A stretch of DNA of 64,000 nucleotides from the NCBI RefSeq assembly GCF_016466415.2, contig NZ_CP066772.2, positions 558,001-622,000 of the forward strand, written 5' to 3'. Shown here one piece after another: positions 43,913-52,152 of the stretch. Position 1 is the stretch's first letter. Each line of letters opens with the position of its first letter. Both the position numbers and the translations under genes were made by a program. Origin of the DNA: Ralstonia pickettii. GTDB taxonomy: Bacteria > Pseudomonadota > Gammaproteobacteria > Burkholderiales > Burkholderiaceae. The notes under the pieces are model-generated. The model ran no database searches. It saw only the letters and a program-made list of their open reading frames with translations, and was not told the DNA's origin.

Positions 43913-44122
43913 AGGGCTACGCGATGAGGGAAGGACGGCGGTCGACTCTATCACGGGCACCTCTGTATGGATTGGCCACAGTCGACCACGCCTTCCGTTG
44001 CGGGCCGGCAGCGCAAGGTTAGCCACGCCGGATCACGCTGCGCGCCATCAAGGCGCACCACGAAGCCACCTTGCGCCCGGTCCTATAATCTCCGCTTCCC
44101 CGACCCCCAAATCCCCAGCACC

Positions 44123-45430
44123 ATGTTTTCTCCTCGCCACATCGCAGATCGATCAGCGCGTCGGGCCAGGAGACTCTGGGCGAACTACGGCATCTTCTGG
44201 CTCGGTGCCGTTCTTGTGGGTCTCGTGTCCGTCGCCTACGCCAAGCTGATCGATGTTGGCTTCGAGCTTTTCCGGAACATGGTGTCGCACGCGCTCTGGC
44301 TGCCGATCGTCATCACGCCGGTGGGGGCGGCACTGGCCATCTGGCTGACGCGCCAGTTCTTTCGCGGTGCCGAGGGCAGTGGCATTCCGCAGGTGATCGC
44401 GACGCTGGAGGATGGGCGGCTCTCCAGTTCGCTGCTCTCCCTGCGCATCATGTTCGGCAAGATCGTCGTCTCGTTCCTGGGCATCTTCTGCGGCTTTACG
44501 ATTGGCCGTGAGGGGCCCACGGTGCAGATCGGCGCATCGCTCATGTACGCCATGCGCCGGGGCTATCGTCGAAGCAGCAAGCACATCGAACGGCAACTCA
44601 CGCTTGCAGGGGCAGCGGCCGGGCTTGCCGCCGCGTTCAACACGCCACTGGCGGGCGTCGTGTTTGCCATTGAAGAACTGACGCGCAGCTTCGTTGCGCG
44701 CAACAGCGGCACGCTCATCACGGCCATCATTTTTTCCGGCGTAGTCGCTTTGGGCTTGCAGGGCAACTATCTGTACTTCGGGCGCATCCAGGCCATTGGG
44801 CAATTTCATCTGGCGCTGGTGCCTGTGGTGATTGCCGCCAGCGCCATCTGCGGCGTGGCGGGCGGCGTGTTCTGCTGGCTGCTGCTCAACATACCCCGCT
44901 GGATGCCTGCGCGGCTGGTTGACCTCCGGCAAGCGCAACCGGTGTGGTTTGCCTTCCTGTGCGGTATCGCCATCGCATTGATTGGGCTGGTTTCGGGCGG
45001 CACCACGTTCGGCAGCGGTTATGCAGAAGCACGGGGCCTGCTCGAAACCCATCAAGCCCTTTCACCGTTCTATGCGGTGCTCAAGTTCGGCGCGCTCATT
45101 GCGTCGTACCTCTCCGGCATACCGGGCGGCATTTTCGCGCCTTCGCTGGCGATCGGGGCGGGGCTGGGCAACGTCATGTCGCTCGTAACATCCTCCATAC
45201 CGCTGCCCAGTCTTGCCGCGCTTTGCATGGTCGGCTACCTGGCGGCGGTCACGCAGTCGCCCATCACGTCGTTTGTGATCGTGATGGAGATGATCGACGG
45301 CCACGAGATGGTCTTGCCGCTCATGGCTGTGGCGTTGCTGTCGAGCCAGGTATCGAAGGCGCTGACGCCGTCGTTCTATCACACGCTTGCGCATCGGTTT
45401 CGTGGGTTGGTGTCGCGCCCGGCGGCGTAG
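44123..45430 (+). CDS. CLC-family chloride channel or Cl-/H+ antiporter
   Basis: A 435-residue CLC protein. The anion-selectivity motifs are GSGIPQV (about 88-94), GREGPTVQIGA (about 131-141) and GGIFAPSLAIGAG (about 336-348). Ten or more membrane segments are visible. The gating Glu is that of GREGP. The proton-pathway Glu of EcClcA lies in FVARNSGTLIT-like context here and cannot be fixed by eye, so channel versus exchanger is open. There are no C-terminal CBS domains. Start 44123 is internal to a longer frame but gives the family length. Confidence 0.92.
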   Translation: MFSPRHIADRSARRARRLWANYGIFWLGAVLVGLVSVAYAKLIDVGFELFRNMVSHALWLPIVITPVGAALAIWLTRQFFRGAEGSGIPQVIATLEDGRLSSSLLSLRIMFGKIVVSFLGIFCGFTIGREGPTVQIGASLMYAMRRGYRRSSKHIERQLTLAGAAAGLAAAFNTPLAGVVFAIEELTRSFVARNSGTLITAIIFSGVVALGLQGNYLYFGRIQAIGQFHLALVPVVIAASAICGVAGGVFCWLLLNIPRWMPARLVDLRQAQPVWFAFLCGIAIALIGLVSGGTTFGSGYAEARGLLETHQALSPFYAVLKFGALIASYLSGIPGGIFAPSLAIGAGLGNVMSLVTSSIPLPSLAALCMVGYLAAVTQSPITSFVIVMEMIDGHEMVLPLMAVALLSSQVSKALTPSFYHTLAHRFRGLVSRPAA

Positions 45431-45493
45431 AAAACCCAGGCCGGAACAGCGCCGCGTGCAGCGTCGCTGCTCCGGTTTCAACCCCCGGCAACG

Positions 45494-45973
45494 TCACCCC
45501 CGCCGCGCCGCCTCAATCGCCGCGATGTCGATCTTGCGCATCGTCATCATCGCGTCGAAGGCGCGCTTGGCCGCTGCGTGGTCCGGATCGGTATAGGCCG
45601 CAGTGAGCGCGCGCGGCGTGATCTGCCACGACAGGCCCCACTTGTCCTTGCACCAGCCGCAGGCGCTTTCCTGCCCGCCGTTGCTGACGATGGCGTTCCA
45701 CAGCCGATCGGTCTCGGCCTGGTCGTCGGTGGCAATCTGGAACGAGAACGCCTCGCTGTGCTTGAACTGCGGGCCGCCGTTCAGCCCCAGGCACGGAATG
45801 CCCGCCACGGTGAACTCCACTGTCAGCACGTCGCCCTCCTTGCCGGCGGGGTAGTTGCCCGGCGCGCGGTGGACGGCGGTGACTTTGCTGTCTGGGAAAG
45901 TCTGGGCGTAGAAGTTGGCCGCGTCCAGCGCATCGCGGTCGTACCACAGACAGATTGTGTTTTTGCTGACCAT
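45494..45973 (-). CDS. VOC-family protein (PhnB/YdhR-like)
   Basis: A 159-residue VOC protein of the PhnB/3-dmu-9_3-mt group. Key segments are TICLWYDRDALDAANFYAQTFPDSKVTAVHR, VEFTVAGIPCLGLNGGPQFKHSEAFSFQI, ATDDQAETDRLWNAIV and CGWCKDKWGLSWQITPRAL. The closing MMTMRKIDIAAIEAA is typical. Annotation of such proteins as methyltransferases is a known misnomer. Start 45973 is preferred. Function unknown. Confidence 0.83.
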   Translation of the reverse strand: MVSKNTICLWYDRDALDAANFYAQTFPDSKVTAVHRAPGNYPAGKEGDVLTVEFTVAGIPCLGLNGGPQFKHSEAFSFQIATDDQAETDRLWNAIVSNGGQESACGWCKDKWGLSWQITPRALTAAYTDPDHAAAKRAFDAMMTMRKIDIAAIEAARRG

Positions 45974-46212
45974 GCGTGTCTCCTCACCGGGCGGGCGCCG
46001 GCATGTGAGGTGGAGGCGGTCCACAGCTTGCGCGCCCGTGATGTGACGTGGATGCCTTTGCCACTGCCGTGGCTTGCACTCTCTCACATTCCTACGCTTG
46101 CGACGGTACTGATTCTCGTAGGTTTGACGCCCGCGTTGAGTGTTCAATGGATGCCGCCAAAACAGAATTTACGCATTTGGAACTCTAGGCAATGAACGTA
46201 TAGTGCGTGCCC

Positions 46213-46371
46213 ATGAAACGAGACCTGTTTGCTGAACTGAAAGAAGGAATGGATGCGCTTGCCGCAGAACGCGAAGGCAAGGCGACTCTCCCAAAACTCA
46301 AGGCGGGTAAGCCTGAGCCGGTGGAGGTAAATTCGAGCCCCGAAACCCTGCAGATGCCAGACGACGTCTAA
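46213..46371 (+). pseudogene. Antitoxin (HigA-like) N-terminal remnant
   Basis: A 52-codon frame reads MKRDLFAELKEGMDALAAER then EGKATLPKLKAGKPEP and ends PDDV. The first 27 or so residues match the opening of HTH antitoxins of the HigA type, which normally continue to about 100 residues with a helix-turn-helix. That part is missing. The remnant ends 9 bp before the IS element. No toxin gene is recognisable upstream. Confidence 0.5.
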
Positions 46372-46411
46372 TGCGACGCCTGTCAAGTCCTGCCATAGGT
46401 TGACACAGTGC

Positions 46412-47290
46412 TCAGTCAGCGAGCGCCCGATGCACCGCATCGGGCGTTTTGTATTTCAAGGCCAGATGAGGCCGTTCGTGGTTGTAGATATGCACGGCCT
46501 GCGCCACCATGCGTGCGGCCTGCTCTAGGTCGGCGGGGCGCTTGAGCAGCAACTCCCCTTTGAGGATGCCGTTGACCCGTTCGGCCAGGGCATTCTGGTA
46601 GCAGTCGTAGCCGTCGGTCATGGAGCACGTGATGCCGTGCCGCTGATGGATGCGCTGGTACTCGGCTGAACAGTATTGGATGCCCCGATCCGAGTGATGA
46701 ACCAGAGGCTGTCGCGTATGGCGCGTCTTCAGCGCCATCTTCAACGCCTGGGCGACCGACTCGGCATGCAGGCTGTCATGCACGCGGTAGCCCACGATCT
46801 TGCGCGAGTAGGCGTCAGTCACCAGACTCAGGTACGCACAGCGCTGGGCGGTCGGCAGATAGGTAATGTCGGCCACCCAGACCTGCTCCGGCCCGGTGGG
46901 GATGACCTGGTTCGGGCCGTCCTTGAGCAGATTGGGATGGCGCCGGAAGCGATGATGACTGTGTGTGGTCTTGTGATACGCCCGCTGCGGCACGACCAGC
47001 AGCCGGGCTGCACGCAGGATATCGAACAGGCGATCCCGGCCAACCTGGATGCCTGCCTCGGCCAGGGGCGTGCGCAGCACGTGCTGGAGCTTGCGCGTAC
47101 CCAAGCGCGGCTGGCGCAGCCGTAAGTGGTTGACCAACGCACAGACCTTGGCCTCACGCGCGCTTTGCCGTGTCTCGCTTTGCTGGCGTTTGTAGTACGC
47201 CTGGCGGCTGATGCCAATGTAGCGGCAGGCCCTGCCCACACTCAGCCCTTGGACGAGCTTTTGCGTGAGGACCTGCCCGAAGGCTTTTTT
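46412..47290 (-). CDS. IS3-family transposase OrfB (DDE catalytic part, made by -1 frameshift)
   Basis: The frame from the slippery site encodes the catalytic integrase domain. It includes GRACRYIGISRQAYYKRQ, an HTH_21-type segment, and the DDE acids in VADITYLPT, HHSDRGIQYC and ALAERVNGILK. It ends HLALKYKTPDAVHRALAD. The frame is open further back to 47497, but that part is a shadow of orfA. Fusion with OrfA through A_AAA_AAG gives the active transposase. Confidence 0.92.
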   Translation of the reverse strand, partial: KKAFGQVLTQKLVQGLSVGRACRYIGISRQAYYKRQQSETRQSAREAKVCALVNHLRLRQPRLGTRKLQHVLRTPLAEAGIQVGRDRLFDILRAARLLVVPQRAYHKTTHSHHRFRRHPNLLKDGPNQVIPTGPEQVWVADITYLPTAQRCAYLSLVTDAYSRKIVGYRVHDSLHAESVAQALKMALKTRHTRQPLVHHSDRGIQYCSAEYQRIHQRHGITCSMTDGYDCYQNALAERVNGILKGELLLKRPADLEQAARMVAQAVHIYNHERPHLALKYKTPDAVHRALAD

Positions 47291-47640
47291 ACGACGCGCG
47301 CCCCATGCTCTTTCTGGATCACGTCGATCACCGCCTCGAACAGGCGTGCCTTCTCTTGGGCCTCCCGCAACTGCACTTCCAATTCCTTGATGCGCTGCTC
47401 TGGCGTGAGCGACTTGCGCTGGCTGCTTTGATTTTCCATCGTGGTTTTGGCCTCCGCTGAGGCGCTCCAGTCCTGTCGTCCGTGCTTGCGCAACCATACC
47501 AGCACCGTCGAGCGACCCTGAATGCCATAGCGTCGCTGTGCCTCTTTGTAGGTCAGCTCGCCTTTTTCCACCTGCTCAACCACTGCCAACTTAAAAGCCA
47601 GCGTGTAGTCCCTCTGCGTTCGCTTCTTCTGCCCTTCCAT
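47242..47640 (-). CDS. IS3-family transposase OrfA
   Basis: A 132-residue DNA-binding OrfA. The HTH reads DYTLAFKLAVVEQVEKGELTYKEAQRRYGIQGRSTVLVWLRKHG (about 10-53). A leucine-zipper-like coiled coil follows (QRIKELEVQLREAQEKARLFEAVIDVIQ). The start at 47640 (MEGQKKRTQ) with GGGAG upstream is preferred over 47676, which would begin inside the terminal repeat. The frameshift site lies near the C-terminus. Confidence 0.92.
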   Translation of the reverse strand: MEGQKKRTQRDYTLAFKLAVVEQVEKGELTYKEAQRRYGIQGRSTVLVWLRKHGRQDWSASAEAKTTMENQSSQRKSLTPEQRIKELEVQLREAQEKARLFEAVIDVIQKEHGARVVKKPSGRSSRKSSSKG

Positions 47641-47706
47641 CTTGACGCTCACTCCCTGTCGGGGAAAAAGTGTCAACCTTATTCAGGACGGGTCAGCCCC
47701 AACAAA

Positions 47707-47729
47707 AAAGCCGCCCCAAAGGCGGCTTT
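47707..47729 (-). terminator. Rho-independent terminator of the DUF2242 gene
   Basis: Read on the minus strand: AAAGCCGCC, loop TTTGG, GGCGGCTTT and then a run to TTTTTTGTT. It lies about 20 bp past the stop codon at 47749 and just inside the IS flank. Confidence 0.8.
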
Positions 47730-47748
47730 GTTCTTTTGGTAGAGCCTC

Positions 47749-48609
47749 TCAGCTCGCCCCACCCGTCGTCGAACTGGCGGGTTCAGACGCAGGTGCCGGG
47801 CTAGGCGCCGCTGCGGGTGCCGTTGGCGTAGTCACCGCAGGCGCCGATGCCGGCGCAGCCTCAGCAGGCGCCTTCGGTGCCGGTGCAGCAGCCGGAGCCG
47901 AAGCCGGAGCCGAAGCCGGAGCCGCCACCGGCACAGGCGGCGCGGCCGGCGTAGGCACCACGGGCGTCGTCATCTTCATGGGCTCGCCTTGCGGCGTAGG
48001 CGCGGGTTCGGGCAGCGGGGCCACGTGTTCCTTCTCCGCCGCCTTGGCCACCTTGTGGTCTTTGCGGGCGGGGTCGATCTTCAGGAAGTGGTCGACCAGG
48101 TTGAAGTAGCGCTCGTAAAACACCCCAGCGGGAATCGTCTCGCTGGCCACCTTCACCATCGAATCGTCACCCGAGCCGATGGGCAGCGACACCGAGCCCA
48201 GGATGCTCAACCCCACGCTTGCCGACGTGCTCGTCTTCTTGAGCGTGTAGCGGTCTTGCACCGCGTTCACATAGGCCGTGCTGGAGGTGCCGTCTACATT
48301 GGCCTCTGCGCACACCACGTGGAACGAGATCACCACGTGCGAATCGTTGCTCGGCTGGAAGTTCTTGCTGCCGTCGATCGTGTCTGCGCGCGGCGAACTC
48401 GACACATAGCCCTGACTCAGCAGCGCCCGGCGCGCCGCCTCGCACGTGGCGTCAGACTTGGCGTGGAAGGTGCGCGCGTAGGGGCTTGCCGTCGCATCGA
48501 ACTGCTCCTGCTGATAGAGCGGCGTGGGCGCAGAGCTGCACGCAGCCAAAGCGGCAGCGATGCTGGCAGCGGCACACAAAACGGACAACGGACGGAAGCG
48601 GTAGGGCAT
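47749..48609 (-). CDS. DUF2242-like lipoprotein
   Basis: A 286-residue lipoprotein. The signal peptide ends in AALAACSSAP, a lipobox. The DUF2242-type domain (about 30-185) includes TFHAKSDATCEAARRALLSQGYVSS, SHVVISFHVVCAEANVDGTS, YVNAVQDRYTLKKTSTSASVGLSILGSVSLPIG and FYERYFNLVDHFL. A Pro/Ala-rich tail of about 90 residues with PAPTP, APASAPAS and AEAAPASAP repeats ends the chain and may span the periplasm or cell wall. Start 48609 (MPYRFRPLS) or 48621. Function unknown. Confidence 0.8.
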   Translation of the reverse strand: MPYRFRPLSVLCAAASIAAALAACSSAPTPLYQQEQFDATASPYARTFHAKSDATCEAARRALLSQGYVSSSPRADTIDGSKNFQPSNDSHVVISFHVVCAEANVDGTSSTAYVNAVQDRYTLKKTSTSASVGLSILGSVSLPIGSGDDSMVKVASETIPAGVFYERYFNLVDHFLKIDPARKDHKVAKAAEKEHVAPLPEPAPTPQGEPMKMTTPVVPTPAAPPVPVAAPASAPASAPAAAPAPKAPAEAAPASAPAVTTPTAPAAAPSPAPASEPASSTTGGAS

Positions 48610-48790
48610 GGCGTTGGGCAAAAGGGCTCGGCCGGATGGTGGAGCGGGCCGGTGGCGCCACTTCAGGTGCGGCGCAAGTTTTGTGCGCGGCAGGCGGTGG
48701 CGGCGTGGGCGGGTGGCCGGGCGTCATTATAAGTTTGTCGGGTGACCCCTCGCCGCATTTACAAACGATGGCCGGGGCATATGACGTTTC

Positions 48791-49381
48791 TCAAATGCGC
48801 CGAAGCAGCGTAATGCCGTCCGATCTGCCCACGCCTGCAAAACCTATTGGTGCTCCAGAGAACAACGGCGTTGGCCCAGCCAGCCAGCGGCACAGCGGAA
48901 AGTCTGTGAAGCTGCCTCGCACTATATCTTGCGGCTGCAAGTCGACGTCCAGCTCAAGCTCCCAGCCTGCGGCAATAGCAAACGTGTCGGCCGCACGGCT
49001 GATGGCTTCTGCCGCATGCAGCAGGTGCGGCTCCAGTTGCGCGAGCGGCAAGTTCAGCGGCACAGGCAGAGACACCACAAAGCTCGCCCGCATGCCGTTA
49101 CTTTCCGTATGGATGCTGCTGCGCGCGCCATCGAGCGGTGCCACCCGGTTGCCATACACGAAGAGCAGTTCATGCTCGCCGGGCTGCTCTTCAAGCAGGC
49201 GCGGGGCTGTGGACCACGCTTCGCATTCCGACGCCCCGGTCACGTAGTTGATGCGGAAGACCTCCTGCGGTTCGCCAAAGAACCGGGCAAAGGCCGCCGC
49301 CAATGCGGAGATGGTTGTCAGCCGATCTGCGGGCGATGTCGCGCGCTCCAGCACGATGGCGACATTCATGTGCTCGGGCAT
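48791..49381 (-). CDS. Hypothetical protein
   Basis: A 196-residue soluble protein of no recognised family. It opens NVAIVLERATSPADRLTTISALAAAFARFFGEPQEVFRINYVTG and ends GSFTDFPLCRWLAGPTPLFSGAPIGFAGVG. A central segment HELLFVYGNRVAPLDGARSSIHTESNGMRASFVVSLPVPLNLPL looks like alternating strands. There is no signal peptide or membrane segment. It lies among hypothetical and immunity-like genes, so a role in contact-dependent competition is conceivable but unsupported. Confidence 0.55.
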   Translation of the reverse strand: MPEHMNVAIVLERATSPADRLTTISALAAAFARFFGEPQEVFRINYVTGASECEAWSTAPRLLEEQPGEHELLFVYGNRVAPLDGARSSIHTESNGMRASFVVSLPVPLNLPLAQLEPHLLHAAEAISRAADTFAIAAGWELELDVDLQPQDIVRGSFTDFPLCRWLAGPTPLFSGAPIGFAGVGRSDGITLLRRI

Positions 49382-49426
49382 GGCGTGGGAGATTGGGCGG
49401 GGCGGGGTGGAGGATATTTGCGGCTA

Positions 49427-50245
49427 TTACGCAGGGGGAGCGACCGGTGTTTGGTCTCCCACTGTCGGACTTGCAGGCCGAGCCGCAACCAACGCCCGCC
49501 GCCGCAGCAAGAACACAATGGCTCCGACCGGAATACCGAAGCTCAAGATGAGTGGCGCGTACGGACCCGCGGTATATGCACCGGCGCCCGGTATGGCGAA
49601 GCTAAACAGTTGGAAGCTGAGGTCGCCGGTCGTCCAGTTGAAGAAGAACCGTGTCACGCCGAGTGCAACGAACAGGAGCCAAAGCCATTTGCGCTTGGAG
49701 ATCGGCGTGCGGAAGCAAAGCACCAGCACGTACAGCTCGAACAATGCGACGCCAATCACCAGCCCGAGCACGAAATAGTGCAGCAATCCCTTGCCCGCAA
49801 ACTTGAAGGCATTGGTCTCACGCAGTGATTCCTTCTCGGGATAGGCGTGCATGCCGATAATTCGAAGTTGCGCATCCTTTCTTTGAAGCATGACGTTTGT
49901 GAGCAGCCACGCGTTGGGGTACTCGTATTCGTAAGTCAGGTTGTAGGTCGTAACGCCGTTGTGCGTGTTGGTCTGTGTGCCTACAAGACGGATGCTCTTG
50001 GGCTGCGCCTATGGAAACGCATCGGCCATCTTCGCTAGTGTGTCTCGCGTTTCCGGCGTTTTCAGGCTGGGATCGAGCTGACTATCGAGCGCGCCGAAGT
50101 TCTTTGCGATCAGCTCAGAAAGCATGCGTTGAGCGACGGCGGATTCCTGTTTCGGGGCAAACGCCTCGAGCACCGCTTGCTGGCTGCACCCCGCAAGTAG
50201 TGCAAGAACTGCGAATACGAGAACGAGTTTTTGATAGAAGCGCAT
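49427..50245 (-). pseudogene. Lipoprotein-plus-membrane-domain gene interrupted by an in-frame TAG
   Basis: The upstream part begins MRFYQKLVLVFAVLALLAGCSQQ, a lipoprotein signal with lipobox, and runs to MADAFP. A TAG at 50009-50011 (codon 79) follows. The same frame continues without another stop as AQPKSIRLVGTQTNTHNGVT, then YNLTYEYEYPNAWLLTNVMLQRKD and a membrane domain with about four helices (LLHYFVLGLVIGVALFELYVLVLCF, GPYAPLILSFGIPVGAIVFLL). It ends at 49427. The beta-rich segment after the TAG fits directly onto the lipoprotein part, so this is one gene of 272 codons with a nonsense change. Family unknown. Confidence 0.8.
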
Positions 50246-50255
50246 ATTGGTTTCC

Positions 50256-50996
50256 CTAGACTTGCACCCTGCCAGTGCGCAAAGCAACCGCCCAATCCTG
50301 CCGGCCTCGTTGCTCCGCAATCGCCGCCGCATCGTTCCACGCGTATTCAACAGCACGGAACTCGGCCGTCCATTCACCTGCGTGTTCGGTCACGACGGCA
50401 TAGCGCGCATGCGGGCTGCCGGTTTCAATCGTGTGGGCAAACGGATAGGCATCGCTGTAGGCCTGCAGGCCGACGCTGCCCGGGTTGACGATAAAGCGGC
50501 CGTCGGCCAGCTTCATCGCGCGTGGCATATGCGTGTGCCCACACAGCACGAGCTTTGCGTCGGCATCTTCTGCGCGATAGAGCACTTCATCGTGCGTTGC
50601 CGCGCGGCATCCATTCTCAGAAAGGGATTCCAAAAAATAGGTCTGGTCGTCCTGGGCCGACCCATGAACGAGCAGAACATCGTCGTCGATGTACCGGAGC
50701 ACGGGCAGGCTGGCAAACCACGCGAGCTGATCCGGCCGCAACTGCTCAAACGCATACTGATCCGACGCACCCATGCGTGACGGGTCGCCCGCCAGAACCT
50801 GCCTTTCGTGATTGCCGCGAATGGTCGGCAGGTTCAGCGCCATCAACTGATCCACCGTTTCGCGCGGTTGGAGCGGGCCGGATGCAATATCGCCCAGATT
50901 GACGATCAGATCGACGCCTTGGGTTTGAATGTCTTCCAGCACAGCGTCCAGCGCAGCGAGGTTGCCGTGAATATCGGAGAGGGCGGCGATTCTCAT
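50256..50996 (-). CDS. Calcineurin-like metallophosphoesterase (YfcE/MJ0936-like)
   Basis: A 246-residue phosphoesterase. The metal-binding motifs are in order: MRIAALSDIHGNLAALDAVL (D8, H10), NLGDIASGPLQP (D36 region), RGNHERQ, LVHGSAQDD, CGHTHMPRAM (GHTH) and NPGSVGLQ. The order is complete, so activity is likely. Such proteins hydrolyse phosphodiesters or act as small phosphatases. The last 50 residues are a C-terminal extension (YAVVTEHAGEWTAEF). Start 50996 or two codons earlier. It is followed by the interrupted lipoprotein gene on the same strand. Confidence 0.88.
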   Translation of the reverse strand: MRIAALSDIHGNLAALDAVLEDIQTQGVDLIVNLGDIASGPLQPRETVDQLMALNLPTIRGNHERQVLAGDPSRMGASDQYAFEQLRPDQLAWFASLPVLRYIDDDVLLVHGSAQDDQTYFLESLSENGCRAATHDEVLYRAEDADAKLVLCGHTHMPRAMKLADGRFIVNPGSVGLQAYSDAYPFAHTIETGSPHARYAVVTEHAGEWTAEFRAVEYAWNDAAAIAEQRGRQDWAVALRTGRVQV

Positions 50997-51005
50997 GTGC
51001 AAAAG

Positions 51006-51458
51006 TTAGTAAGCGAGCCAGTTTTCAGCGCCGTTGAACGTGTAAGAGCGTTGTTCAGATGCCGGCCCCGCCCCGTCTAAGTGCGGCCAGCGGAAACAAA
51101 AGTCGCCCATATAAAAAGGCAGCACGAAATACCGCCTTCCCCCCAGATCGAACACCGCTGTCTTCCGCTCGATGCGCTTTTCCATCCAACTCATGGCGAG
51201 CAAGCGGGAGTCTGGCGTGCAGGCAAAGTGGCATCCCCAGGCATAGCCGGGGGCGGGTACTCCGTCGATTTCGATGCGATGACACGAGTCGCCGTGGGGC
51301 GGTTCACCGTCGTAGGGAAGGCGCACGCGATGGCGGCCGTCTGGCGTGATCAATTCCAAATCGGACATCCCCGCCCAGACGGAAGAACCGTCTGCCGGAA
51401 GCTGAAGCACTTCCACCCGATCTCTCCTTGCTTGGCCGAGCCTATGCCCGGTCGTCAT
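51006..51458 (-). CDS. Hypothetical protein coupled to the Imm63-like gene
   Basis: A 150-residue protein, mostly predicted strands, with phrases DLELITPDGRHRVRLPYDGEPPHGDSCHRIEIDG, GCHFACTPDSRLLAMSWMEKRIERKTAVFDLGGRRYFVLP and YMGDFCFRWPHL. No signal peptide. The ATG at 51458 overlaps the end of the Imm63-like gene by 17 bp, so translation is coupled. It may be a second immunity-type or adaptor protein of the same accessory cassette; the family is not recognised. Confidence 0.6.
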   Translation of the reverse strand: MTTGHRLGQARRDRVEVLQLPADGSSVWAGMSDLELITPDGRHRVRLPYDGEPPHGDSCHRIEIDGVPAPGYAWGCHFACTPDSRLLAMSWMEKRIERKTAVFDLGGRRYFVLPFYMGDFCFRWPHLDGAGPASEQRSYTFNGAENWLAY

Positions 51459-51852
51459 TAAACGGCGCGTTGCGCAATGTCTCGGCAATCTGTTCCTTCC
51501 CCCGCCGCCCCATGTCCGGATCGATGCTCGTCAGCAGTTCTACTCGCTTGCTGAACATCAACCGCCGGAAGTCCTGCCCGGGAATGCGATGCTCCAATTC
51601 ATAGGCGCAGGCCATGGAAAAAGTCACGCCATCGAATATCCAGTACAGCAGTTCATCCAGATCGGATGTCGATTTGCGGAATACCTCCGTGCCCCGCTCA
51701 ACGGCAACGTAATGATATTGGCCGCCCCCGATCTCGATGTGCGGGCGGGCGAAATCAGCGCTGTATCCGAACGTCGGATAGGCGTTACCGGGTGCGGCGA
51801 TGCGTTCAGACAGGCGCGCGACCTCGGCCTCAATTTCTGCAAGCGTTTTCAT
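51442..51852 (-). CDS. Imm63-like immunity protein
   Basis: A 136-residue acidic protein matching, from memory, the Imm63 immunity family of polymorphic toxin systems. Diagnostic phrases are YPTFGYSADFARPHIEIGGGQYHYVAVERGTEVFRKSTSDLDELLYWIFDGVTFSMACAYELEHR and IPGQDFRRLMFSKRVELLTSI (both quoted only in part of the family motif). The start at 51852 (MKTLAEIEAEVARLSERI) fits better than the longer frame. No toxin gene with an RHS, CDI or VgrG carrier is nearby. It overlaps the following hypothetical gene. Confidence 0.65.
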   Translation of the reverse strand: MKTLAEIEAEVARLSERIAAPGNAYPTFGYSADFARPHIEIGGGQYHYVAVERGTEVFRKSTSDLDELLYWIFDGVTFSMACAYELEHRIPGQDFRRLMFSKRVELLTSIDPDMGRRGKEQIAETLRNAPFNDDRA

Positions 51853-52152
51853 AACGGTGGTCTGCGTAGTCGCCCTGCCCAAATATGCTGTGGCGTCTTG
51901 TACTCCCAGCAAGGCGCCGGGCTCAGATGCTAACGCAGCAAAGCGGCGGCTGTCAGCGCGAGAAAAGTGGGGTATTAACCCGCCAAAATCAAAAAACCCC
52001 ACCGCCGAGGGCTTCCCAACCCCAAAACGTCGGCTATGCTATTCCCCAACAAAATCCGAAACCATTTACCTCATTCGGATTATTAAAAACCGCCTAGTCC
52101 TAAATGACTAAAAAAGGCGGCGCCAAGAAAGAAAACCTTCAAGGGTCAGGCA

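Larger units (their letters stand above)
46381..47695 (-). mobile_element. IS3-family insertion sequence, apparently intact (1315 bp)
   Basis: The element is bounded by imperfect 26-bp inverted repeats (19 of 26 matches). The minus-strand left end begins TGACCCGTCCTGAAT and the right end on the plus strand begins TGTCAAGTCCTGCC; both share AGGTTGACAC inward. It starts TG and ends CA. GCC flanks both sides and may be the 3-bp target duplication. Two overlapping frames, orfA and orfB, are joined by a slippery A_AAA_AAG at 47284-47290, as expected for programmed -1 frameshifting. No lesion is visible in either frame. Confidence 0.93.

Noticed and set aside
45443-45476. Imperfect hairpin between the CLC and VOC genes
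   Set aside because: CCGGAACAGCG and CGCTGCTCCGG pair only in part and no T tract follows, so a terminator call is not supported.
52089-52125. Hairpin CCGCC-TAGTC / GACTA-A5-GGCGG before the Mrr-like gene
   Set aside because: The stem needs a five-base bulge and its role cannot be told from sequence; left as a curiosity.
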